Shown: positions 52,701 through 60,918 of the stretch, piece after piece
Position numbering within the stretch: position 1 is the stretch's first letter
Layout: each line of letters starts with the position of its first letter
Origin: Cumulibacter soli
GTDB lineage: Bacteria; Actinomycetota; Actinomycetes; Mycobacteriales; Antricoccaceae
Assembly (NCBI RefSeq): GCF_004382795.1
Contig: NZ_SMSG01000004.1
Coordinates: forward strand, 362,382 to 426,381
Reading direction: 5' to 3'
Length of the DNA stretch: 64,000 nt
Program-made: the position numbers and the translations under genes
The notes under the pieces: model-generated
The model's database searches: none
Told to the model about the DNA's origin: nothing
Seen by the model: only the letters and a program-made list of their open reading frames with translations

Positions 52701-53343
52701 CGATGACGCGGATCTGGCCGAGGTGTACACGCAGTGGGGCGGCTATGCGTATGGTCGCGATCTGGACGGCGCACCGGCGCGAGAAGATATGCAGCGCAAT
52801 TATGCGCGGATCAAGGTCGCGACTAAGAACGTCGACAACCGGGAATCGGACATCCTGGACTCGGATGACTACTTCCAGTACCACGGCGGGATGGTCTCGA
52901 CTGTGCGCGCGCTGACCGGCGACGCGCCCAAGGCGTACGTCGGTGATTCGACCACCCCGGACGCGGTGAAAACCCGCACACTCACCGAGGAGACGAACCG
53001 GATCTTCCGGGCCCGCGTGGTGAACCCGCGGTGGATCGCCGCGATGCGCCAGCATGGGTACAAGGGTGCATTCGAACTCGCCGCAACCGTCGACTACCTG
53101 TTCGGGTTCGATGCCACGGCAGGGGTCATCGGCGACTGGATGTACGAAAAGCTCGCGCAAGAGTACGTCCTTGACGAAACCAATCAGCAGTTCATGCGGC
53201 ATGCCAATCCGTGGGCGTTGCGCGGAATTGTGGAGAAGCTGTCCGAGGCGGCCGAGCGCGGTTTGTGGGCCGAGCCCGACGCCGAGCTCATGGCGCAGAT
53301 GCAGCAGGTTTACCTCGAGGTCGAAGGCGACCTCGAGGACTAG
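49723..53343 (+). CDS. cobN: cobaltochelatase, CobN subunit
   Basis: 1206 residues, typical for CobN (about 1200-1300). AGGAG precedes the ATG. The protein begins [28 protein letters not shown]. The conserved chelatase core is clear: [122 protein letters not shown] and [18 protein letters not shown]. It binds hydrogenobyrinic acid a,c-diamide and inserts Co2+ with the ATPase partner, here most likely the ChlID-like protein at 40809. Confidence 0.98.
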   Translation: [1206 protein letters not shown]

Positions 53344-53352
53344 TTCAGCGAT

Positions 53353-53407
53353 CTGCGGTGGATTCACTCACGCTATGGACGACTTAGCGTGGGTGAATTC
53401 GCCGCAG
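53353..53407 (+). terminator. long hairpin between cobN and cobT
   Basis: A 22-bp stem at 53353-53374 and 53386-53407 pairs fully if G-U pairs are allowed (three wobble-compatible positions) around an 11-base loop. It lies 9 bases after the cobN stop and 22 bases before the cobT start. There is no T-run, so attenuation, processing or mRNA stabilisation are alternatives to termination. Confidence 0.6.
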
Positions 53408-53429
53408 GTTCAGGGAGCAGAGGGTATTC

Positions 53430-54446
53430 ATGCAGATCACGCCACCGTCGGCTCACGCCCGCCACGAGGCGTTGGAGCGCCTTGATGGCCTAGCGAAGCC
53501 GGTCGGCTCGCTGGGTCGCCTCGAGGCTGTCGGCGCGTTCATCTCGGCCTGTCAAGGTGCCTGTCCGCCCAAGCCGTTGGGCAACGTGCGCGCCGTCGTC
53601 CTCGCCGGTGATCACGGGGTAACTGCGTCGGGCGTGGCGGCATACCCGCCGGCCGTCACGATCGCCATGGTGCAGATGATCGCCAGCGGACAGGCGGGCG
53701 TTTCGGTACTCGCCCGCCAACATGACGTGGCGCTGCGCGTCCTGGACATTTCCGTCGATTCGGACAGCTTCGAGGATCCGATCAGCGCGTTCAAACTCGC
53801 CCGCTCGTGCCCACCAATCGACACGACCGACGCTATGTCGACAGAACAACTCGATGAAGCGTTGGCGCTGGGACGCCGCATCGCCGAGCAGGAACGCGAT
53901 GCGGGCGCACAGCTGCTCATCGTCGGTGACCTCGGAATCGGCAACACCACGCCGTGTGCGGCGCTGGTCGGTGCGCGACTCGGACTGCCTGCCGCCGAGG
54001 TAACCGGCCGCGGTGCCGGCCTGGACGACGCGGCGTACGACGCCAAGAAGGCGGTGGTGCAGCAGATCATCGACCGGGTTGACGGTGTGGACGACCCGCG
54101 CACTTTACTGCGCATGATCGGATCGCCGGACATCGCGGTCGGGGTCGGCGTGATGATCGCCGCGGCAGAGTTCGGCGTCCCGATCCTCGTGGACGGGATC
54201 GTCGCGACGACCGAAGCGCTGTACGCCGAAGCAATCGCGCCGGGGGCCGCGGCCTGGATGATCTCAGGGCATCGCTCCCCCGAGCCGTCGCTCAATCATT
54301 CGCTCACCGCGTTGGGGCTACACCCACTGCTTGACCTGGGAATGCGGCTCGGCGAGGGATCCGGCGCCGTCGCCGCGGTACCGCTGGTGCGCTCGTCCGT
54401 GCTGGTGATGCGCGAGATGGCGCTGCTGGCCGACGTACTCTCCTGA
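53430..54446 (+). CDS. cobT: nicotinate-nucleotide--dimethylbenzimidazole phosphoribosyltransferase
   Basis: 338 residues, family length. LDGLAKPVGSLGRLEAVGAFISACQG is the substrate-binding signature. VVLAGDHGVTASGVAAYPPAVTIAMVQMIASGQAGVSVLARQH, GDLGIGNTTPCAALVGARLG and GHRSPEPSLNHSLTALGLHPLLDLGMRLGEGSGAV complete the family pattern, the last containing the catalytic Glu region. It makes alpha-ribazole phosphate for the lower ligand. AGAGGG precedes the ATG. Followed by cobS. Confidence 0.97.
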   Translation: MQITPPSAHARHEALERLDGLAKPVGSLGRLEAVGAFISACQGACPPKPLGNVRAVVLAGDHGVTASGVAAYPPAVTIAMVQMIASGQAGVSVLARQHDVALRVLDISVDSDSFEDPISAFKLARSCPPIDTTDAMSTEQLDEALALGRRIAEQERDAGAQLLIVGDLGIGNTTPCAALVGARLGLPAAEVTGRGAGLDDAAYDAKKAVVQQIIDRVDGVDDPRTLLRMIGSPDIAVGVGVMIAAAEFGVPILVDGIVATTEALYAEAIAPGAAAWMISGHRSPEPSLNHSLTALGLHPLLDLGMRLGEGSGAVAAVPLVRSSVLVMREMALLADVLS

Positions 54447-54524
54447 GATGACGATGTCCACGATCGCACAACGCTCCCCCCGCCAGCGGACAGAAATACC
54501 CTGCGCTGCCCTGGCTAGGCGATC

Positions 54525-55292
54525 ATGAACTTCGGCGCCGGCATCCGCCTCGCGGTCGGCACGCTGACGATCGTGCCGGTCGGCAACATCCAGCCACTGC
54601 CGTCAGGCGCGGCGAGGATCGCGATGATGAGCGCACCGTTGGCCGCGCTCCCGGTCGGGATTGCTGCCGGGCTCACGCTCTGGATCACCATCCTCATTGG
54701 ATTGCCGCCGCTGGCCGGCGGAGCGCTCGCAGTCGCCGCGATTGCGATTGTCACGCGGGCCATGCACCTGGACGGTTTCGCCGACACGCTTGACGGGTTC
54801 GGCGGCGGATGGACCCGAGAGCGCGCGCTGGAGATTATGAAGCGCGGGGACGTCGGCCCAATGGGCGTCGCGGGCCTCGTGCTGCTTTTGCTGATCCAGG
54901 CCGCTTCCCTGGCACAGTTAAGTTCCTTGCCGTGGGCAGGTTTACTCCTGGGCGTACTCGTCTGCGCCTCACGTGCCGCAGCAACCATGGTATGTAGTAC
55001 GTCGGTCCCGCCCGCGAAAGGCTCTGGTCTCGGTACCGTGGTCGCCCGGTCGGTACCGGTCGGCGGGTGGGTTGTGGTCATCGTCGTGACCGCGGCCTTA
55101 GTCAGCGGCGCTGCGTCGATCAGCGGTCTCGCTTGGTGGTGGGGCATCGTCGCGGTCGGCGTCCTGCTGGTGGCTGCTGGCGGGTTCATCGCGATGGCCG
55201 TGCGCAAGTTCGGCGGCTCGACCGGTGACGTGATGGGCGCCGCCATCGAGATCGCCTTCACCGCGCTGCTATTGACGCTCGCCGCCGCCTAG
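54525..55292 (+). CDS. cobS: adenosylcobinamide-GDP ribazoletransferase (cobalamin synthase)
   Basis: 255 residues and strongly hydrophobic, with about six membrane helices. Conserved blocks are RLAVGTLTIVPVG at the N-terminus, ALAVAAIAIVTRAMHLDGFADTLDGFGGGWTRERALEIMKRGDVGPMG (the H-x-D-G-x2-D-x2-D-G metal/phosphate motif) and SRAAATMVCSTSVPPAKGSGLG. It joins AdoCbi-GDP to alpha-ribazole at the membrane. AGGCGA lies before the ATG. The upstream step, CobP/CobU, is not encoded in this window. Called CobV in the aerobic nomenclature. Confidence 0.95.
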   Translation: MNFGAGIRLAVGTLTIVPVGNIQPLPSGAARIAMMSAPLAALPVGIAAGLTLWITILIGLPPLAGGALAVAAIAIVTRAMHLDGFADTLDGFGGGWTRERALEIMKRGDVGPMGVAGLVLLLLIQAASLAQLSSLPWAGLLLGVLVCASRAAATMVCSTSVPPAKGSGLGTVVARSVPVGGWVVVIVVTAALVSGAASISGLAWWWGIVAVGVLLVAAGGFIAMAVRKFGGSTGDVMGAAIEIAFTALLLTLAAA

Positions 55293-55453
55293 CCGCCGCA
55301 TCGGCTCGGGCGCGTTCGCCTGCGACATCTCCGTGCCGCTCGTCCCCTGCTTCAGTGGATGACCGAGAGATTGCCAACGCCCGTGCAGCGGCGCGGAGCT
55401 GGGTGAGTTGTAGGACGGGAACGGCGGGCGGTCGTCAGGGCCCGTGCAGCGGG

Positions 55454-56233
55454 CTAACGGCCTAGGGGCGCGGGGGCTATTGCGTAGACATCCATCACCC
55501 AGCCGAGTTCCGCCCGGACCTCAGCGCGCACCCGCTCGATCTCGCCGATCACCTCAGCGAGACGGCCGGCGATGAGCCGCTGCTGCGGCATACCCACGCA
55601 CGCTCCCCAGTAGATCCAGGAATCCGGCGCGCGATTCACCAGTTCGCGGCACGCCAGTCGACCATCAAGCATCACGACGACGGTCCCGATCTCCGGCGTC
55701 CACTCCTGCGCGAGGCGGCGCCCCGTGGTGATGTGCACCGGCTCGCCCACCGCGTTCAACGGGATACGGTGCTCGGCCGCCAACACCTGAATCGCTGACA
55801 GGCCGGCGATCACACGTACGTCGACATCGATCTGGGCAGCGATCTGATCGACCATGCGGATGGTGCTGTCGTAGAACGCCGGATCCCCCCACACCAGGAA
55901 ACCGACAACAGCATCATCCGGCAGCGCAGCGATCTGAGCGACGTACTGCGCAACCCGAGCGGAGTGCCACGCCGCCACGCCCTCGCGGTACTGCGCCGCG
56001 TCGCGCTGCGCGTCAGGTCCGCGTTCTGGGTCGATGATGGTGCGCAGTTCCCAGCGAGAATGGGAGATGAGCGTCGAACAGAGTTGGCGGCGGGCATCGA
56101 GCAACTCGCTCTTCGACTCACCCTTGTCGGGCACCAGGAATACGTCGACCTCATTCATCGCCGCGATCGCCTGCCCGGTGACGTGCTCAGCCGCACCGAG
56201 TCCGATTCCGATGACGTTGATCCGTCGCGTCAT
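55454..56233 (-). CDS. cobF: precorrin-6A synthase (deacetylating)
   Basis: 259 residues from the ATG at 56233, which overlaps the cobQ stop as ATGA. The start RRINVIGIGLGAAEHVTGQAIAAMNEVDVFLVPDKGESKSEL is diagnostic of CobF. PDDAVVGFLVWGDPAFYDSTIRMVDQI, VIAGLSAIQVLAAEHRIPLNAVGEPVHITTGR and PDSWIYWGACVGMPQQRLIAGRLAEV follow. It methylates C-1 with loss of the acetyl group, and is found only in the aerobic pathway. Confidence 0.96.
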   Translation of the reverse strand: MTRRINVIGIGLGAAEHVTGQAIAAMNEVDVFLVPDKGESKSELLDARRQLCSTLISHSRWELRTIIDPERGPDAQRDAAQYREGVAAWHSARVAQYVAQIAALPDDAVVGFLVWGDPAFYDSTIRMVDQIAAQIDVDVRVIAGLSAIQVLAAEHRIPLNAVGEPVHITTGRRLAQEWTPEIGTVVVMLDGRLACRELVNRAPDSWIYWGACVGMPQQRLIAGRLAEVIGEIERVRAEVRAELGWVMDVYAIAPAPLGR

Positions 56234-57693
56234 GAGCCTCCCTCCGTCGCAAACTGCAGCAGCAGGTCCACGTCCACGTGTTCGGTAATGGCATCGGCCA
56301 GCTCGTCGAGCATCCGCTCGCGACGCGACGCGAAACCTTCGGCGTTCTCGCTCGGTCGCCACGGCGAACCCGCATCGGCGGCGACCTGGGATAGCCACGC
56401 GCGGCGAAAATCGTCGCACTCGAAGATTCCGTGCCAGATCGTGCCGTACGTCGCCCCCATCGCGGATCCACCTGGGAACGATCCATCATCGGATACGACG
56501 CCATGGTGGATCTCGTAGCCTTCGACCTCCGAACCTCGCCATGACCCGACAGGTCGACCAAGGGTCTTGGCCGCGAAGAATTCGACGGATCCCGGCAGCA
56601 CGCCCAGGCCGTCAACGTCGCCCGCGCCGCTCTCGTGCGCGTCGGAAATCGCGGCCACCATCATCTGATATCCACCGCATATCCCTAAAACTGGCCGCCC
56701 GGTAGCAGTGCGTGTGCGCACGACCTCATCCAGGCCTCGCGAACGCAGCCACATTAGGTCGCTTACCGTCGCGCGCGAACCCGGCAATACCACCAGGTCC
56801 GCGGCGTCACAGACCTGCGGATCGGTCGTGACCTGCACATGCACGCCGGGCTCAGCAGCGAGCGCATCGACATCGGTCGCGTTCGACGTCCGCGGAAACC
56901 GGACAACCGCTACTCGCAGCGAATCAGCGCCGGGGGCGCCGCCTCCCCATCGCCCAACCGATAGCGCGTCCTCGGCATCGATCCACACGTCGTCGAGCCA
57001 CGGCACCACGCCCACAGAGGGCATCGACGTACGCCGGGTAATCTCGGCAAGTCCCGGCTCAAGCACGGACGCATCGCCACGGAACTTGTTGATCAGGTAC
57101 GCACGCAGCAGCGACCTGTCCTCCGGTTCCAAGAGCGCCCAGGTCCCGTACAACGCCGCCAGGACGCCACCGCGGTCAATATCGCCGACGAGGACGACTG
57201 GAATGCCAAATCGCCGCGCCAGCCCCATGTTGACGTAGTCGCCGGCGCGCAAGTTGATTTCTGCTGGCGATCCAGCTCCCTCAGCGACGACAATGTCGTG
57301 CGTCGCCTGCAGTTCTTCGTAGCAAGCGAATGCGGCCTCGGCAAGGTGTCGACGTCCGGTCGCGTACTCCCCAGCACGCAGTTCACCGGCTGGCTGTCCG
57401 CGCAGCACGACGAAGGCGCGACGATCCGATCCCGGCTTCAACAGCACCGGGTTGTGGATGCTGGAGGGCTCGACTCCGGCGGCTTGGGCTTGGAGGTACT
57501 GCGCGCGCCCGATCTCCGATCCGTCGCGGCAGACCATCGAATTGTTCGACATGTTTTGGGCCTTGAACGGCGCGACACGAAGCCCGCGACGTGCGATGGC
57601 CCGGCACACCGCAGCCGTGATCAGCGACTTGCCGGCGTCCGAGCTGGTTCCCGCGATCAATAGCCCTGCCACCTGCGGAAGTCTACTGGCCAT
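56230..57693 (-). CDS. cobQ: cobyric acid synthase
   Basis: 487 residues from the ATG at 57693; the frame to 58059 is antisense to the phosphatase gene. The synthetase domain has LLIAGTSSDAGKSLITAAVCRAIARRG, PFKAQNMSNNSMVCRDGSEIGRAQYLQAQAAG and VAEGAGSPAEINLRAGDYVNMGLARRFGIPVVLVGDIDRGGVLAALYGT. The C-terminal glutaminase has PVLGICGGYQMM (nucleophile Cys) and VEGYEIHHG (His). It amidates side chains b, d, e and g of adenosyl-cobyrinic a,c-diamide. Operon cobQ-cobF. Confidence 0.97.
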   Translation of the reverse strand: MASRLPQVAGLLIAGTSSDAGKSLITAAVCRAIARRGLRVAPFKAQNMSNNSMVCRDGSEIGRAQYLQAQAAGVEPSSIHNPVLLKPGSDRRAFVVLRGQPAGELRAGEYATGRRHLAEAAFACYEELQATHDIVVAEGAGSPAEINLRAGDYVNMGLARRFGIPVVLVGDIDRGGVLAALYGTWALLEPEDRSLLRAYLINKFRGDASVLEPGLAEITRRTSMPSVGVVPWLDDVWIDAEDALSVGRWGGGAPGADSLRVAVVRFPRTSNATDVDALAAEPGVHVQVTTDPQVCDAADLVVLPGSRATVSDLMWLRSRGLDEVVRTRTATGRPVLGICGGYQMMVAAISDAHESGAGDVDGLGVLPGSVEFFAAKTLGRPVGSWRGSEVEGYEIHHGVVSDDGSFPGGSAMGATYGTIWHGIFECDDFRRAWLSQVAADAGSPWRPSENAEGFASRRERMLDELADAITEHVDVDLLLQFATEGGS

Positions 57694-57717
57694 CGGGTCA
57701 TCGCTACTGTGGTGCCC

Positions 57718-58287
57718 ATGCGCACGGTGGAGGTTCATCTGGTCAGGCACGGGCAGTCGACCTGGAACGTGCAACGGCGGCTGCAGGGCCAGACCGCGCA
57801 TCCCCCGTTGACCGAGCAGGGTCGCGCAGACGCAGCGCGAGCGGCCGAAGCCCTCCTCAACTCCGTTGGAGGACGCCCGGTAAGGATCGACAGCAGCGAT
57901 CTGGAACGCGCGGCGCAGACCGCACACATCATCGCGGCGAGGTTCGCCCCATCGTTGGACGTGCGACACACCGCGGCTCTGCGCGAGCAGCATCTCGGTT
58001 CTTTGCAGGGCAGGCTGACCTCCGAGCTTACCGCCGAGCCAGTGCGGGACGGCGAGCACATCAGCGAGGTCCGCTGGGGCGGGGGTGAGTCATTGGCGGA
58101 CGTACATTCCCGTCTTCGCGAATATTTCAGCGAAGTACTACCTACAGCGCCAGATCACCTGATCGTCGTAACGCATGGCGACACCCTGCGCGTGGCGCGC
58201 GCCGTGCTAGCCGGTAAGTCACACCGCGATGTCGAGTGGGACGTCGTCGACAACGGCGCCGTGCTCACGGTGGTCGTGACGCGTTAG
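57718..58287 (+). CDS. histidine phosphatase family protein, possible alpha-ribazole phosphatase
   Basis: 189 residues from the ATG at 57718 (a GTG three codons earlier is also possible). The phosphohistidine motif is VHLVRHGQSTWN near the N-terminus. The DSSDLERAAQTAHIIA block, the catalytic acid region REQHLGSLQG and the second His in VVTHGDTLRV follow. Members include phosphoglycerate mutase-like and CobC-type alpha-ribazole-5'-phosphate phosphatases. It starts 24 bases from the divergent cobQ, which favours the alpha-ribazole role, the step after CobT, but broader specificity cannot be excluded. The 3' end overlaps the EEP gene by four bases. Confidence 0.82.
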   Translation: MRTVEVHLVRHGQSTWNVQRRLQGQTAHPPLTEQGRADAARAAEALLNSVGGRPVRIDSSDLERAAQTAHIIAARFAPSLDVRHTAALREQHLGSLQGRLTSELTAEPVRDGEHISEVRWGGGESLADVHSRLREYFSEVLPTAPDHLIVVTHGDTLRVARAVLAGKSHRDVEWDVVDNGAVLTVVVTR

Positions 58288-59081
58288 CGCGTCCGAAGCC
58301 GGGCAACGACTGGCCAATGATCGCTGGGGAGGCGCCCACCCGGGCGCTGATGCAGGATCTGAGCGTCGAGTACGTCGAACCCGTCGTCCACCAGGATGTG
58401 GTCGATGCGTTGGCGATCAGTCGCACCGGTGAACCCGTGGAAGGTGCCAGCCGCGTCGTCTGGAAGTACGCTGCGCAATCCGGCGCTTGACAATTCGCGC
58501 ATCGCCGCTGAGGACAGTTCCACATTGAAATCGCCCATGACGATCCAGTGTCGTCGCTGGGGTGGCGCCGGGGCGATTCCCGCGCGCACACCGGCAATCT
58601 CTCGCCGCCCCCTGGCGACGTCCGCGATGAGTCGGGCCGACTCCAGTTGCGCCTGTCGGCCACGGTGGTCGAAGTGGGTGTTCACGATGCCGATCCTCAG
58701 TCCGGCCAACGTTGCCAGCAGCACGGTCGCTACCCGTGGAATCTTGGCGTCCCACCCTTTCGACCCGGCGCGCGCTGGCTGCTCAGAGAGCCACAGCGTC
58801 CGCCACGAGGTCACTTCGAGCCGACCGGGCCGTACGAGGATAGGTGACTGTTCACCACTGCGGCGCCCGTCGTTGCGGCCCACGCCGTACCACTGCGCGT
58901 CGGGCAGGCCCCGCTCGAGGAACGTCCGTTGATCCTGCAGCACTTCCTGCATCCCGCACACGTCGACCTCAAGGTCGCTGAGTTGGAGAAGCGTGGATTC
59001 GCGGCGATGTCGCCACCCGTGGGCACCGTCGGTCAGATTCCGAAAACGGATGTTGAAGGTGGCAACGCTGAGTTCTGCCAT
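58284..59081 (-). CDS. endonuclease/exonuclease/phosphatase (EEP) family hydrolase
   Basis: 265 residues from the ATG at 59081, which has GGAGAAG upstream; the longer start at 59132 has none. ELSVATFNIRF, then VDVCGMQEVLQDQ with the metal-binding Glu, GIVNTHFDHRGRQAQLESARLIAD, VMGDFNVELSS and QRIDHILV...GRLPSDHWPVVARL give all catalytic blocks (Asn, Glu, His, Asp-x-Asn, Ser-Asp-His). Non-secreted members often act on sphingomyelin-like, phosphoinositide or nucleic-acid phosphodiesters. The substrate here is unknown. Confidence 0.88.
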   Translation of the reverse strand: MAELSVATFNIRFRNLTDGAHGWRHRRESTLLQLSDLEVDVCGMQEVLQDQRTFLERGLPDAQWYGVGRNDGRRSGEQSPILVRPGRLEVTSWRTLWLSEQPARAGSKGWDAKIPRVATVLLATLAGLRIGIVNTHFDHRGRQAQLESARLIADVARGRREIAGVRAGIAPAPPQRRHWIVMGDFNVELSSAAMRELSSAGLRSVLPDDAAGTFHGFTGATDRQRIDHILVDDGFDVLDAQILHQRPGGRLPSDHWPVVARLRTR

Positions 59082-59166
59082 GTGCTTCTCTCCGACGACG
59101 CTCAGATTTCGGTTCACGCATAGACTTAGCACAACGACCGCGGGTTCGAAATCAAGGAAAGTCTCG

Positions 59167-59742
59167 ATGAAATCTTCACCTACCCGGCGTCAGCCCATCG
59201 TCAGTTCGGCCGTCGGTCGCGACGGATACGTTCGGGTCACCCCGACGTGGGGCGCGAGCCAGATTCATCAGATGGATGCCGGTGGTTTCGGGCGATACAT
59301 CGGCTGGTTGCTCGGCGCGATGCTGACCGCGCTCACCCTCGTGCTGACCAACGACGATTTGTCGTTCTGGTTGCTGCTGGTCGGAATCATCGTGGGGTCA
59401 ATCGTCGGTGCGATCATCGGCCACGTGCTCGCACGCGCGGTGTGGCGTCTAGTCAAGAAGTCGGTCGCCGCGTCGAACCCGCGACAGGTCCGCGGCGCCG
59501 ACGTCACGGTTGGTGATTGGATGATGAGCCGCAACGACGGCACAGATCGCGCGCTACAGATTCAATCGATGCCTGAATCAACGCCCGATCCGGAGGCGGC
59601 GCTGCACGCCGAGCCGGTGCCGCACGTGCGGTTCATGACCTCCACCCGCCGCTACGTCACAGTGCCGGCTGACCAGAAACTGACGATTGTCGACCTCGCC
59701 AGCGATGTCGATGTGCCAACAACCGCCCAGCAGGCCCCGTAG
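59167..59742 (+). CDS. small membrane protein of unknown function
   Basis: 191 residues from the ATG at 59167, preceded by AAGGAAAG. A 40-residue polar N-terminus (VRVTPTWGASQIHQMDAGG) is followed by two membrane helices at about 43-61 and 65-87, the second Gly-rich (GIIVGSIVGAIIGHVLA). A basic, polar C-terminal cytoplasmic half of about 100 residues follows. The pattern of two short helices in tandem resembles general-stress/Gly-zipper proteins. No family recognised. Divergent from the EEP gene. Confidence 0.7.
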   Translation: MKSSPTRRQPIVSSAVGRDGYVRVTPTWGASQIHQMDAGGFGRYIGWLLGAMLTALTLVLTNDDLSFWLLLVGIIVGSIVGAIIGHVLARAVWRLVKKSVAASNPRQVRGADVTVGDWMMSRNDGTDRALQIQSMPESTPDPEAALHAEPVPHVRFMTSTRRYVTVPADQKLTIVDLASDVDVPTTAQQAP

Positions 59743-59850
59743 GGGTCCACATAACCAATACGTGGGCATGCGCGCGGAATACTCGCCGCACGAGGCCGGT
59801 GCCGGCGAGGTCACTTCGCCCAAGTGGCCGGAATGTGGAGGATGAGCAGC

Positions 59851-60219
59851 ATGCCGGTCGACCCTGGTGCCTTGAAAGGCCGACTGGTTGTCGCGTACGA
59901 CGGAAAGTGCGCCGCGTGCTCGGGACTGGCGCAACACATCACGATTTACGGGCTCGATGCGATCGCCGTCGCCGAACGCGATTCCGCCGCGCTGCATGAG
60001 CACCTGCGCTCGCACGGTCTCAATGCGCCGGGCGATAGGCCCTATATCGTGACTGCCACTGCGCCACCGGTCGTGCGTACCGGGCTACGGATGCGCCTGG
60101 CGATGGCGCGCACCCTCGGCGTACGCCACTTTCTGATCGCGCTGCGCTTGATGGCGGCGGATGCACGCGCTACGGCACGTAGAGTTTCCGCTCACCGCGA
60201 CGACGACTCACGCGACTGA
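59851..60219 (+). CDS. DCC-like (DUF393-type) thiol protein, tentative
   Basis: 122 residues from the ATG at 59851, nine bases after GGAGG; earlier in-frame ATGs overlap the ribosome site. LKGRLVVAYDGKCAACSGLAQHITIYGL resembles the YDGxCxxC motif that opens DCC-family thiol-disulfide proteins. The rest (VAERDSAALHEHLRSHGL...RPYIVTATAPPVVRTGLRMRLAMART) fits a compact alpha/beta fold but is shorter than classical members. A redox role is possible. Alone between a membrane protein and a DoxX gene. Confidence 0.55.
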   Translation: MPVDPGALKGRLVVAYDGKCAACSGLAQHITIYGLDAIAVAERDSAALHEHLRSHGLNAPGDRPYIVTATAPPVVRTGLRMRLAMARTLGVRHFLIALRLMAADARATARRVSAHRDDDSRD

Positions 60220-60250
60220 CGAGTCCGCAACGACGCGGTGACGCGCGCCG

Positions 60251-60826
60251 CTAGTCGAGCGCGTCGTGGATTTCCAGGGTCGCGATTTTCGCCTCCCGGC
60301 GCGCTGCCTTCGCGGCATGCTTCGCCTCGCGCTTGGCGAACTTCGCCGTGCGCTTCAGGTCCCGCCGAGTCACGTCAGCCGATCGGCTCACGGTGCGCCG
60401 CGCACTCCGGGCCCGGTACAAAAGGCCCGGCTTCCCCTCGGTGTCCACGAGCGCCAGCACGAGCCCGCCGAGCAACCCGACGTTGTTGAAGAAGCCCGTC
60501 TTGTGGATCGCGCGCTGCCCCGGATCCTCGTACTCCCAGAATGAATGCGCGGCCAGCGTCGTCGGCACGAGCGCAGCTCCTAGCAAGGCCGCCGACGGCT
60601 TACGCATGATGCCCGTCGCGAGTCCCGCCCCTGCAGTAATCATCAGTGCGCCGTTGGCCTTGACCAGTAGTTCTGGATCGTCCGGGAGTCCCGCCGGTTC
60701 GGCGATTTTGTGGATGAACGGCCCGGCGACGTTCGCGAGTTTGTCGGCATTCTGCAATTGGCTGATGCCGCCAGCGATGAACGGTGCAGCGAGCATTGGC
60801 CGGGCGATGGCGCGAATGAGTCCCAT
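60251..60826 (-). CDS. DoxX-family membrane protein
   Basis: 191 residues. GGAGGAGAC precedes the ATG. ARPMLAAPFIAGGISQLQNADKLANVAGPFIHKIA is the DoxX start, with four membrane helices in the first 130 residues (for example GALMITAGAGLATGIM and NNVGLLGGLVLALVD). A tail of about 55 residues is extremely basic and Ala-rich, with many Lys/Arg in heptad-like spacing (KRTAKFAKREAKHAAKAARREAK), likely a cytoplasmic helix binding acidic partners or the membrane surface. DoxX proteins are linked to redox stress and quinone chemistry, but the role here is unknown. Confidence 0.88.
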   Translation of the reverse strand: MGLIRAIARPMLAAPFIAGGISQLQNADKLANVAGPFIHKIAEPAGLPDDPELLVKANGALMITAGAGLATGIMRKPSAALLGAALVPTTLAAHSFWEYEDPGQRAIHKTGFFNNVGLLGGLVLALVDTEGKPGLLYRARSARRTVSRSADVTRRDLKRTAKFAKREAKHAAKAARREAKIATLEIHDALD

Positions 60827-60918
60827 GTCTCCTCCGAGTGGGCCAGTAGTTCCTACCGCAATATAGCGGGCTTCCCATTATGAGCGACGTATCGAGAACG
60901 CCGCTGGCGACGCACTCG

